A stretch of DNA of 64,000 nucleotides from positions 992,001 to 1,056,000 of the forward strand of contig OY970347.1 of assembly GCA_963717635.1 (NCBI GenBank). The letters are read 5' to 3'. The stretch comes from JALZKA01 sp963717635. GTDB lineage: Bacteria; Actinomycetota; Thermoleophilia; Solirubrobacterales; 70-9. The translations under genes and the position numbers were made by a program. Below are positions 43,418 to 51,657 of the stretch, piece by piece (position 1 is the stretch's first letter; each line of letters opens with the position of its first letter). Under the pieces are notes generated by a model. It made no database searches and had not been told where the DNA came from. It worked only from the letters and a program-made list of their open reading frames with translations.

Positions 43418-44731
43418 GTGAAACTGCTGCGCGGGCTCGGATGGCAGGTGTGGGCCGTGCTTGCGGTGGCGCTCGTTCTGCGCGTGGCGGTTGGGGAGTA
43501 CACGGCCGACCGCGTCGACATGGGGACCGATGCGCGGGACTACGCGCGCATCGGACTTTCCATCGCGAACGGCGACGGCTACCCGACCGGCACGCAAATG
43601 ACCATCAACGGGGGGCCCAGCGCGATCCGGCCCCCCGGCTACCCCTACTTCCTGGCGGGGATCTTCGCGGTCACGGGCGACAGCGAAACGGCTGCCAGGC
43701 TGGTCGGAGCGGTGCTCGGGACGCTGACCGTCGCGATAATGGGCCTGATCGCATGGCAACTGTGGGCCCGGCGGCGGATCGCGCTTGCAGCAATGGCATT
43801 GACCGCGATCTATCCCCCGTTTCTGACGCTGAGCGCGACCCTAATGAGCGAGGCCCTCTTCTTCCCGTTGATGCTGGGCGCGCTCGCCGCCGTTCTCCAG
43901 CAACGGAAGTCAGCCGGTCTTCGCTGGGCCCTCTTGGCAGGGCTCCTCACCGGCCTTGCACTATTGACCCGCACCGCGGGCCTGGCCCTGCTGCCGCCCC
44001 TGATGCTCGTCGTCTGGAACCGAAGGCCGATCTTGAGCCGGGAGGCACTCGCGCCGGCCGCCGTTGTGCTCGCCGCCGCAGTCTTGGTGCTGGCCCCCTG
44101 GACGGTGCGCAACGCCCGCGAGTTTCACGCCTTCGTGCCTGTCAGCACCCAGGGCGGGATGTCTTTGGCCGGTGCCTACAACGAGGAGTCGCGGGCGGAT
44201 CCCGCCCACTTCTGGCGCCCGCCGCCGAGTACGAGCGACTACGTCGGCCTCTACCGGATGCCCGGATTCGACGAGCAGGAGCAGTCGCGCGAGCTCACCG
44301 ATCGCTCCCTCGAATTCATCGAAGATCATCCTGCGTATCTGGTCGAGTTCGCGTGGCACAACCTCGGAAGACTGGTCGAGGTCAACGAGCGCGAGCCGAC
44401 CCGCGATGACGTCGAGGGTTACGGGCTTGCGGGCCCGGACGCGACCACGACCACTTTTTCGGCCCTCTTTCACGCCGGGTGGATCGCGTTCTACGCCATC
44501 GTCGCTCTCGCGATCGCCGGCGCCGTTATGGGTCGTGCCGCTGCCTTCCCGCGCGCCCTGTGGCTGATCCCGCTGATCGCGGTCCTGACCAGCGTCGTAC
44601 TCGTTGGGTTGCCTCGCTACAGGCTGGTGGCTGACGTGTTCCTGATACTTCTCGCAGCGCCCGTCGTGGCGGCGATCTTCTCGCGGCTCACCTCCCGTGG
44701 GGAGACTGCGGCCCCCCAGCCGGTCGCATGA
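43418..44731 (+). CDS. GT-C membrane glycosyltransferase (ArnT/PMT-like)
   Basis: 437 residues from GTG 43418, about 9-11 membrane helices. The first outer loop has the acidic MGTDARDYARIG motif, then AIRPPGYPYFLAG and GLALLTRTAGL, and WTVRNAREFHAFVPVSTQGG before a C-terminal outer segment. These match the GT39/GT83 group, which moves a sugar from a polyprenyl-phosphate donor to an acceptor on the outer face. A close paralogue is at 47007. Single gene, convergent with 44744. Confidence 0.85.
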   Translation: MKLLRGLGWQVWAVLAVALVLRVAVGEYTADRVDMGTDARDYARIGLSIANGDGYPTGTQMTINGGPSAIRPPGYPYFLAGIFAVTGDSETAARLVGAVLGTLTVAIMGLIAWQLWARRRIALAAMALTAIYPPFLTLSATLMSEALFFPLMLGALAAVLQQRKSAGLRWALLAGLLTGLALLTRTAGLALLPPLMLVVWNRRPILSREALAPAAVVLAAAVLVLAPWTVRNAREFHAFVPVSTQGGMSLAGAYNEESRADPAHFWRPPPSTSDYVGLYRMPGFDEQEQSRELTDRSLEFIEDHPAYLVEFAWHNLGRLVEVNEREPTRDDVEGYGLAGPDATTTTFSALFHAGWIAFYAIVALAIAGAVMGRAAAFPRALWLIPLIAVLTSVVLVGLPRYRLVADVFLILLAAPVVAAIFSRLTSRGETAAPQPVA

Positions 44732-44743
44732 TCGCCGACCCGC

Positions 44744-47032
44744 TCACTCGTCCAGCTCGTAGACGGTCAGCGACGGATTGGTGAAGACCTGCCGGGCCCA
44801 CCTGTCCAGACGCGGGCCGGGCTCGCGGTTGTAATTGTCGACAAGCATGTAATCCACGCCCTGGTCGCCAAGTCGAGAGATCGCCGCCGCCGACGGAGAC
44901 TCGAATGCCGTGTCGTTGAGTTCGACGCGATCCGCGTACGGGACGACCCGGCCCGTCACGAGATCCTCGTACGCGGTGCCCAGTCCCTTCGGGGTGAAGA
45001 GCCAGCTCTCGATGTATGCCCGGCGCTCGGTGAGCGCCGTGTAATAGAAGAACGTCGGCAACCGCTCCCCGGATAGCGAGTAGTGGTGGTTCACCGCGAT
45101 CACGTCGTCCTCGTCGGTATGGGCGCGGACCCAGCGGAGGCCGTCGTAGAGGGCCGTGTCCATCCCGTGATCGGCGGACGAGTCCTTGAACTCGTAGATC
45201 GAATCGCCCGCGAGCGCCCGCTCCACCGGCCCACGGGCCAGGTCGAGCGCCGGGTCGACCATGCTTGCCCCCGCGAGGGCGAGCGCGGCGATACCCGTCG
45301 CCCGCAGCCCCCGCTCGCGCCCCCGATGACCGCGGGCGCCAACCAGCCCGGCCGCTAGGACGGCGAATCCCACCGAGCCGAACGCGAGGACGTAGCGCTG
45401 CGGATCGCTGAGCGGCAACGACCATGCGATCGTGCTGGCGACCAGAACCGCGAACAGCCCCCCGGCGGCGACGAGGACGTAGCGGAGCGGGTCCACGCGC
45501 TCCGGTCCACGCAGGCGTTCCACGATTGAGGCCAGGCCGCGGGCGCCCAGCGGCAGCGCGGCGGCATACCCGTAGAACATGAAGAAGAAGTTGGCGTTTC
45601 CGGGGTGCTCGAAGCTGAGGGTGAGCGCCGAACCGAAGACGAACGCGAATACCACGAACCACTCCGCGTCATCGAGCCGCCCGCGCCGCTCCGCGATCAG
45701 CCACACGATGCCCATCAACGGCGCCAGGAACGCGACGACGAGCAGGACGATCCCCGGTCCCCACGCCACCAGGTTCGAGATCGAGTCCGTTGGGGAGCCG
45801 ATGAACTCGTGGATTGTGCTCTTGGCGAGCCCGGAGAGCGGCGCGAACTCGAGCGCCCGGTCGCCGCCGCCGGCGTACAGAGCGACGTAGGACACCAGGA
45901 ACGCCCCGGTTGTCAGGGCGAGGAGCCTCGCCGCCTCGCCGACCAGGCGGCGCGCGGTCAACGCGCGCACCACGACCAGGAGCGCGAGCCCGCCCAAGAG
46001 CACTGGGAGGATCGCTGCTTTTGCTCCGGCCGCGGTCAGGAGAAGGATGCCGAGCAGGACATACGTGCCCCTCTCGCGTTCGCCGGGACGACTCTTCAGA
46101 AGCTCGGCAATCAGGATCGTTGCCCCGAGCAGGAAGACGAATCCGAACAGGAACGTTGGGCTGATGAAGACCTGTTTGAAGAAGGCGCCGAGGAACGTGA
46201 CCTCGCGATCGGGGTCCAGGTCGAGCTCGCCTGCGGCGAGCATCAGCCCGGCTGCGACCGGGGCCGTCCACGGCGGCCCGCCGAGCGTTCGCGCGAGCGC
46301 TCCGACCTGGACCCCGATCACCACGATGATGAAAACCGGCAAGAGGCGCACGAGGATCTCGAGCAGCTCCACAGCTGTCACCTGGGTCGCCGCAGCCATG
46401 TGCTGGTGGGCGAAGAAGTGGTAGCGAAGATCCAGTCCGACGACGCCGGGGTTCTCGACCGGCCAGTGGTGCAGCGCCTCGGCGGCGATCGACACGTGCG
46501 CCATCACGTCGGGGTGATAGGCGACGTTCTCGGCTTCGGCGGGGAGCGGGGTCGGGACAAAGCCCCCGAGAGCGAAGTACGCGACGCCGGCCGCGATGGC
46601 AACGCCCAGCGCGATCGTGGATCCTCGCCCCAGGCGGGAGCCGGGGGCGACGCTGATCGGTGGACGACGCCACGCAAGCACGCCGAAGACGGGTATGGCA
46701 AGTGCCGGGTAGATCGCGAAGGCCTCCCGGAACTCGAGCGCCGCGGTGAGGTTGAACGCTGCCAGTTCGAGGGCGAGGCCTAGCGGCACTCCGATCGCGA
46801 GCCAGCGGATGACGGCTCCCGGCCGAGGTGCCAGCACAAGGTACGCAAGGACGCCTGGCAGCGCGACAAACGCCGCTTCGTACATCGCGTAGCGAAGCGC
46901 ATCACTCGCGCTGACCCCGAATCCGAGCCAAGCGGCGCCGACGGTCACTGCGACGACGCAAGCTCCGATGACCGCCCCCGCGCGCGCACCCACCACGCCG
47001 GGCAGACTAGCGACGTCCGAGTCTCTGGCCAT
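44744..47032 (-). CDS. Large GT-C-like membrane protein of unknown specificity
   Basis: 762 residues from ATG 47032 (an upstream in-frame start at 47098 lies inside the previous gene). About 14 membrane helices with an outer loop containing YHPDVMAHVSIAAEALHHW and RYHFFAHQHMAAA, and a C-terminal soluble domain from ~640 (LRWVRAHTDEDDVIAVNHHY and ERRAYIESWLFTP). This layout is common to bacterial GT-C-like proteins of the polyprenyl-sugar class, but I cannot name a family with confidence. Second gene of an operon with the GT-C at 47007, which it overlaps by 26 bases. Confidence 0.7.
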   Translation of the reverse strand: MARDSDVASLPGVVGARAGAVIGACVVAVTVGAAWLGFGVSASDALRYAMYEAAFVALPGVLAYLVLAPRPGAVIRWLAIGVPLGLALELAAFNLTAALEFREAFAIYPALAIPVFGVLAWRRPPISVAPGSRLGRGSTIALGVAIAAGVAYFALGGFVPTPLPAEAENVAYHPDVMAHVSIAAEALHHWPVENPGVVGLDLRYHFFAHQHMAAATQVTAVELLEILVRLLPVFIIVVIGVQVGALARTLGGPPWTAPVAAGLMLAAGELDLDPDREVTFLGAFFKQVFISPTFLFGFVFLLGATILIAELLKSRPGERERGTYVLLGILLLTAAGAKAAILPVLLGGLALLVVVRALTARRLVGEAARLLALTTGAFLVSYVALYAGGGDRALEFAPLSGLAKSTIHEFIGSPTDSISNLVAWGPGIVLLVVAFLAPLMGIVWLIAERRGRLDDAEWFVVFAFVFGSALTLSFEHPGNANFFFMFYGYAAALPLGARGLASIVERLRGPERVDPLRYVLVAAGGLFAVLVASTIAWSLPLSDPQRYVLAFGSVGFAVLAAGLVGARGHRGRERGLRATGIAALALAGASMVDPALDLARGPVERALAGDSIYEFKDSSADHGMDTALYDGLRWVRAHTDEDDVIAVNHHYSLSGERLPTFFYYTALTERRAYIESWLFTPKGLGTAYEDLVTGRVVPYADRVELNDTAFESPSAAAISRLGDQGVDYMLVDNYNREPGPRLDRWARQVFTNPSLTVYELDE

Positions 47033-48371
47033 TAGGAGGGAGCGGCGTCGGGAGCGCGGATGTGGCGTTTGTTCGCCGGCCGAGACCCGACGGTGCAAGG
47101 AGGGCTGCGGCCAGCAGGATGAGCACGAAATCCGACGGAAGGCGATAACGCATCTGCCCGATGATCAGGACGATCGACAGGGTTAGCAGGGCCGGGATCA
47201 GCCAGAGCGGCCAGGGAATCCCCTGCCAGGCTCCCCGCACGACAGCCACGATGGCTAAGGCGAGCACCGCTAGGAACCCAGCCGCGCTGGCGAAGAACGC
47301 GAGGCGCAGTCGTGCCGAGTCGTGCTCGGTGATCGAGAACCCCAGCAACGCCGAGTCCAGCTCGCTCGGCGGCCGGGGCGGGACCTCGAGGGTGCGTCCG
47401 AGGTTTTGCACGGCAACCTCGAGCGGTAGGCCCGGATTGTCGCGAATGTAGTCCCATGCCCTTGAGCGGAGCATCTCGGATTGCTCCGCCTCGTCGAGCC
47501 CTGGCCGGGTGAACGCTGACTTGACCTCCGGGACCTCGATCGGGAGTACCCATTCGTGCGAGGGATCGCGTTCCACCGCCGAGTTGTACGCCCCCGCCAG
47601 GGAAATGCCGCCCTGGGTGCTGATCGGGACAAACCGGTCGAAGACGGCCGCGTTTCGGATCGTCCAAGGCGCGACCACGAGGAAGGCCATGGAGACGAGG
47701 ACGGCCGCCGGCGCGAGGCGTCGCTCTGTCCCGCCGGGAGCGCGGCTCCAGACGAGGAGCGCCAGCGGCACGAGAAGGACGATTCCGACGGTTCGGGTCA
47801 GCATCGCGAGACCGGTCAGGACGCCGGCTAGGACCGCCCAGCGAAGCCCCGCGGGCTCCTCACGCTGCCGCAGTGACGCGGCCACCGCGCCGAGCTCGAG
47901 TGGGACGAAGACCGCCTCGCTCATCGCTGAAACGCTCATCAGCGCGAGCAGGGGGTACAGGGCGGCGATGCCGGCGGCGACCAACGCCACTGGCCGTTTG
48001 TGCCAGAGCTGCCAGGCGATCAGCCCCACCAATCCCACGGCGAGTGTGCCCAGAAGCGCCTGGGCCAGCTGTGCCGCGCGCAGGCTGTCCCCGGTCACGG
48101 CGAACACGGCCGCCAGAAAGGCCGGATACCCGGGTGGGCGGAGAGCCGTGTCCGGCTCGCCCGTGGCGATGAAGCTCTCCGGGTAGCCCTGACCCGCAGC
48201 GATCGCCCGCCCGTGTCGTTCGTAGTCCAGGGCGTCATCGCCGAGCGACAACGGCCAAACCAGCGCCAGCATCGCGAGGCGGACCGCCAGCGCCAGCGCC
48301 AGGAGCAGCCAGAAGGTGCGGCCGGGGCGGGCGAGAATCGCTACCAAGCGTTGGAGTGGACCTCGGCGCAA
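47007..48371 (-). CDS. GT-C membrane glycosyltransferase (ArnT/PMT-like), paralogue of 43418
   Basis: About 454 residues from TTG 48371, placed because TAGGAT lies eight bases upstream; no ATG or GTG is available near the first helix. LGDDALDYERHG (acidic loop), RPPGYPAFLAAVFAVTGDS, GLAMLTRTVGIVL and WTIRNAAVFDRFVPISTQGG follow the same order as in the gene at 43418, so the two arose by duplication. Transfers a polyprenyl-linked sugar outside the membrane (family knowledge). The start is the least certain part. Confidence 0.82.
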   Translation of the reverse strand: MRRGPLQRLVAILARPGRTFWLLLALALAVRLAMLALVWPLSLGDDALDYERHGRAIAAGQGYPESFIATGEPDTALRPPGYPAFLAAVFAVTGDSLRAAQLAQALLGTLAVGLVGLIAWQLWHKRPVALVAAGIAALYPLLALMSVSAMSEAVFVPLELGAVAASLRQREEPAGLRWAVLAGVLTGLAMLTRTVGIVLLVPLALLVWSRAPGGTERRLAPAAVLVSMAFLVVAPWTIRNAAVFDRFVPISTQGGISLAGAYNSAVERDPSHEWVLPIEVPEVKSAFTRPGLDEAEQSEMLRSRAWDYIRDNPGLPLEVAVQNLGRTLEVPPRPPSELDSALLGFSITEHDSARLRLAFFASAAGFLAVLALAIVAVVRGAWQGIPWPLWLIPALLTLSIVLIIGQMRYRLPSDFVLILLAAALLAPSGLGRRTNATSALPTPLPPNGQRLGRR

Positions 48372-48379
48372 GGCCGGGC

Positions 48380-48385
48380 ATCCTA
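48380..48385 (-). promoter_or_regulatory. -10 element of the GT-C gene pair
   Basis: TAGGAT on the minus strand, eight bases before TTG 48371, in the 23-base gap after the alkaline-phosphatase-superfamily gene. Suggests independent leaderless transcription. Confidence 0.4.
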
Positions 48386-48394
48386 ATCGGTGAT

Positions 48395-49807
48395 CTAGAG
48401 GTATCCGAGAAGGCGCATGCGCTCTTCGAGTTGCAGGCGCTCCTCGTCCGAGATCGCCTCTGGCCCCGGCGCCTCGCCTTCCCCGGCGCGGTTGCATCCG
48501 GCTGCCAGTGCGGCTCGGAGACTCGCGAGGGCCGGCTCCAGGCCGGGGTCCGGTTCGGAGATCGGCGCGGACTCGCCCGGGTCGCGAACGACGTCGTAGA
48601 GCTCCTCCCGGTCGCCGCGGAGCAACAGCTTGAGGCGGCCATCGGTGGCGCTGGTCATCGACGTCGTCAGCCGGTCCACGGCCGGCTCGTCAAGGCCCCA
48701 CCGGTCGACAGCGGCCCGAACCCGCTCATCGCCGCGATCCGTCGTTGGCGGGTCGAACTGGGCAACGGCGACTCCCGTCGGGGCGTTCGCTCGCCATGGA
48801 TGCGATTCGAGCCCGATGGCCTCGGCGATGTGGCTCGGGAGATCGTCGAGGCCGAACGCGTGCTCGACCACCGGGTGGCCCGGGCCGGCGACCACGCACG
48901 GAACGTGAAGCAAGCGGTTGTCGAGCGAAAATGCGTGGGCCATCATGCCGCCCTCGCCGAAGTTCTCGCCGTGGTCGGCGACGACCATCACCAGCGTGTC
49001 GTCGAGGCGGCCGGCGGCATCCAGTCCCTCGAGGAGTCGTGCCACCCAGTCGTCGAGCAATCTGATCGACGCCGCGTAGAGCCGTCGCATCCGTTCCAAC
49101 GCGGGCTCGGGAACGTTGAAGCCGCCGGTGCTCGCTCGCCAGATCTCATCCAGCGAGAGGTGACGACGGGCTTCGGCAGCGGCCCGCAGGCGCCCGAGGG
49201 GCCCCAGCGCGTGGAACGGTCTCGGCGGAAGGTACGGGGTGTGACACTCGATCAGGTTCACAAACCAGAAGAAGGGGCGCGACTGCTCCTCCCGTGTCCA
49301 GCCGAGCATCACGTCCAGCGCTTCCCTGGCGCCGTCGTCCGCGCGCGCGCGGAGGGCCTCGAGTCCCCAACGCAGCCGGCCGCGCCAATCCTCCCGGTGC
49401 ATGGCTCCTTGGCGCTGGCTGTCCACCGGGACGAACCGCTCGAAGCCGATGTCGAACCCGCTCTCGGGCGTCAGCCACAGGTTGGTGCTGACGGCTCGGG
49501 CGTCGTAGCCGGCGCTTCCGAGTACGTCCGCCAGGAGGCGCGCGCGGTGGGCTTCGAGCACCGGTCGGCAGCCGCGGGGCGTCCCGCCGGGCGCCCGGAT
49601 CAGCCCTGCGGCCCGGGGCAGGAGCCCCGTGAACAGCGCGGCGTGCGAGGGCACTGTCCAGCAGGCGTTCGCGTAGGCGTGCGGGAGGGCGGCGCCTCTG
49701 CGCGCGAGCTGCTCGATCGCGGGGCTGGCCCCGGCGGGAGCGCCGTAAGGCTCGAGCGCGTCGGCTCGGGCGGAGTCGAGGACGATGAGCAGGACGTTTG
49801 GCCGCAC
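48395..49807 (-). CDS. Sulfatase-like enzyme of the alkaline phosphatase superfamily
   Basis: 470 residues from GTG 49807. NVLLIVLDSARADALEPYG holds metal ligand Asp11; ACWTVPSHAALFTG carries Thr51 where true sulfatases have the formylglycine Cys/Ser (C/S-x-P-x-R). VVADHGENFGEGG is the second metal motif. No signal peptide. A Thr nucleophile with T-x-P-S-H is the pattern of phosphoglycerol/phosphoethanolamine transferases and many unassigned sulfatase-like proteins, so desulfation should not be assumed. It could move or remove a phospho- or sulfo-group on the glycan. Divergent from a second member 23 bases away. Confidence 0.85.
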   Translation of the reverse strand: MRPNVLLIVLDSARADALEPYGAPAGASPAIEQLARRGAALPHAYANACWTVPSHAALFTGLLPRAAGLIRAPGGTPRGCRPVLEAHRARLLADVLGSAGYDARAVSTNLWLTPESGFDIGFERFVPVDSQRQGAMHREDWRGRLRWGLEALRARADDGAREALDVMLGWTREEQSRPFFWFVNLIECHTPYLPPRPFHALGPLGRLRAAAEARRHLSLDEIWRASTGGFNVPEPALERMRRLYAASIRLLDDWVARLLEGLDAAGRLDDTLVMVVADHGENFGEGGMMAHAFSLDNRLLHVPCVVAGPGHPVVEHAFGLDDLPSHIAEAIGLESHPWRANAPTGVAVAQFDPPTTDRGDERVRAAVDRWGLDEPAVDRLTTSMTSATDGRLKLLLRGDREELYDVVRDPGESAPISEPDPGLEPALASLRAALAAGCNRAGEGEAPGPEAISDEERLQLEERMRLLGYL

Positions 49808-49813
49808 CCCGCA

Positions 49814-49823
49814 AGCGTATGCT
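49814..49823. promoter_or_regulatory. Bidirectional promoter core between two sulfatase-like genes
   Basis: Plus TATGCT (49818-49823) lies seven bases before ATG 49831; minus TACGCT (49819-49814) lies six bases before GTG 49807. The hexamers overlap by two base pairs and start codons are 23 bases apart. The arrangement also decides the plus-strand start: ATG 49819 falls inside the -10, so ATG 49831 is preferred. Confidence 0.6.
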
Positions 49824-49830
49824 GGCGGCG

Positions 49831-50706
49831 ATGGAAGGCGCAGGCACGAGCGCCCGGCCGGATCCGCCGGCCGGGGCACGAAACCTCGTAGTCGTCGTGC
49901 TCGACAGCCTCCGGTACGACTCCTGGATCGAAGCCCAGCCGGCCACGCTTTCATCGCTGGGTGCGGTCGAGCGCCGCTGGAGCTACGCCACCTGGACCGC
50001 GCCGTCGCACTACAACCTGCTCACGGGTCTGATGCCACACACCAGTCCGCCCGAGGTCTACGCCTCCGAGTACTACAAGCAGGACTTCCTGCGCTACGGC
50101 GAACGCCTCGGAATACCCGGGATCGAGTTCAAGCGGTTCCTCCCATCCCTCTACGTTCCGACCTACCTTCGCAACACGCTGGGCTACCGGACCCAGGCTA
50201 TGGTCTCGATGCCGGTCCTGAACCCCGAGACCGCCGTGAACCGCGACTTCGACTCGTACGAGCTCATGCCGAGCCACAACGACATGGCGGCGATGCTCCC
50301 AAAGCTCGATCTGGGTGGCGATCGCCCGTCCTTCTGCCTGCTCAATGTGGGGGAGACCCACTACCCGTACGCGTTGCCGGACGAGGACCCGTCCACGTGG
50401 CCGCGCATCAGCGGGGTTCACGGCGTGTTCAAGCGGCTCGACGAGGGCGGCGAGCAGGCGGCTACGGAGCCGCGTGAGTTCTTCGATCAGGCTCGCATGC
50501 GCGAACTGCACGAGCGTCAGATCAACTCCGTCAGCTACCTCGACGGGGTCTTCGCGCGCCTGTTCGACGCGCTCCCCGACGACACCTGGGTGATCGTCAC
50601 CTCCGACCACGGCGAGCTGTTCGGCGAAGACCGTTTCTTCGGCCACGGCCCGATCCAGCACGAGAAGGTCCTCGAGGTGCCGTTCGTGGAGGGCCCCGTC
50701 CCCTGA
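49831..50706 (+). CDS. Short sulfatase-like protein (alkaline phosphatase superfamily)
   Basis: 291 residues from ATG 49831, far shorter than the 470 of its divergent neighbour. NLVVVVLDSLRYDSW (Asp25), ATWTAPSHYNLLTG (Thr56 as nucleophile candidate), then VGETHYPYALP and IVTSDHGELFGEDRFFGHG. After that it ends almost at once, so the C-terminal sub-domain of sulfatases is missing. It may be a trimmed but active enzyme or a decaying copy; all metal-binding motifs remain. Its stop is back to back with the stop of the next, convergent gene (TGATCA). Confidence 0.8.
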   Translation: MEGAGTSARPDPPAGARNLVVVVLDSLRYDSWIEAQPATLSSLGAVERRWSYATWTAPSHYNLLTGLMPHTSPPEVYASEYYKQDFLRYGERLGIPGIEFKRFLPSLYVPTYLRNTLGYRTQAMVSMPVLNPETAVNRDFDSYELMPSHNDMAAMLPKLDLGGDRPSFCLLNVGETHYPYALPDEDPSTWPRISGVHGVFKRLDEGGEQAATEPREFFDQARMRELHERQINSVSYLDGVFARLFDALPDDTWVIVTSDHGELFGEDRFFGHGPIQHEKVLEVPFVEGPVP

Positions 50707-51657
50707 TCAGATGATCAGTACGCGGTGACGGGCCGAGCCCCGCAGTGAAGCCCAGGCTCGGACAGCGTCGCAGGCGATCAGGAACGGCGCGTGCACCGGG
50801 CCGCCATGGGCCGCCCGAACGCGGTGGGCCAGATCCAAGGCGTACGGGAAGACGAGCACCGCTCCGAGGGCCTGCCTGCGAGCGAGCGCGAGCCCGGCTA
50901 CGGCGAGCGCCGCTCGCGCGAGCGAGGGGTTGCGGAATACCCGCAGAGTCGTGGTCGCGCGGCGTAGCTCCGGGTGGAGCTTGAAGACAAGGACGGAGTC
51001 GGATCCGCGCCGCGCCTCTCGCAGGACACCCGCCGGGCCCACGTAGTCCACCGCATGCTGCACGCCGGCTTCACCGGCGGCCACCAGGCGAGCGCCGGCC
51101 GCACGGGCTCGCCACCCCAGGTCGGTGTCCTCCCCGAGCGGCTCAGGGAAGCGCTCGTCAAACCCGTCGAGGCGTTCGAGCAGCATCCGCGGATAAGCGA
51201 TGTTGCAGGTCTGGTACCAGGGACTCGGCGCTCCGATCCGCTTGGTTCGCGTGAACGGTCCCTCGAGCGGCAGCTCGCGCTCGATCGGCATGGTCGGCCC
51301 CTGGACGACGCTTCCCGGATGTGATCGCGCGACGGCCAGAAGCTGCTCGAGCCAGCCCGGCTCGGGCTCGCAGTCGTCGTCGGTGAACGCCACCAGCTCT
51401 GCGCGCGCCGCGCGCCAGCCGAGGTTGCGGGCGGCGGCCGGCCCCCGGCCCTCGCCGCGCATGGTCAGCATCCGTTCGGCCACGTCGTCGGCCCCGGCAA
51501 GGACGTCCGCCGTGCGGTCGCTGGAGCCGTCATCCACCACGATCAGCTCGAACGCGCTCCGGCCGATGGTCTGCCGGCGCAGCGAGTCGAGCAGTCGCTC
51601 CAGCCGCGCCGCGCGATCGCGGGTGGCGACGACCACGGCGACCTCCGGCTCGCTCAC
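50707..51657 (-). CDS. GT2 family glycosyltransferase
   Basis: 316 residues from GTG 51657, overlapping the upstream stop (GTGA). VAVVVATRDRAARLERLL, LIVVDDGSSDRTADVL, GPAAARNLGWRAARA, FTDDDCEPEPGWL (DxD), then APSPWYQTCNIAYPRMLLERLDGFDERFPEPLGEDTDLGWR in pieces. It shares the YxTCNIAYP...LERLDGFDE signature with the GT2 at 58063, so the two are paralogues. Last gene of a six-gene minus-strand operon (57125 to 50707). Confidence 0.9.
   Translation of the reverse strand: MSEPEVAVVVATRDRAARLERLLDSLRRQTIGRSAFELIVVDDGSSDRTADVLAGADDVAERMLTMRGEGRGPAAARNLGWRAARAELVAFTDDDCEPEPGWLEQLLAVARSHPGSVVQGPTMPIERELPLEGPFTRTKRIGAPSPWYQTCNIAYPRMLLERLDGFDERFPEPLGEDTDLGWRARAAGARLVAAGEAGVQHAVDYVGPAGVLREARRGSDSVLVFKLHPELRRATTTLRVFRNPSLARAALAVAGLALARRQALGAVLVFPYALDLAHRVRAAHGGPVHAPFLIACDAVRAWASLRGSARHRVLII

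Noticed and set aside
45605..46783. Long plus-strand frame of 392 residues
   Set aside because: Antisense to the large GT-C-like gene; charged low-complexity translation with no domain.
49819..49830. ATG 49819 as start of the short sulfatase-like gene
   Set aside because: It falls inside the predicted -10 hexamer; ATG 49831 fits the leaderless pattern and removes four unconserved residues.
48395..50706. Calling both genes formylglycine sulfatases
   Set aside because: The C/S-x-P-x-R motif is missing in both; Thr-x-Pro-Ser-His points to another branch of the superfamily.
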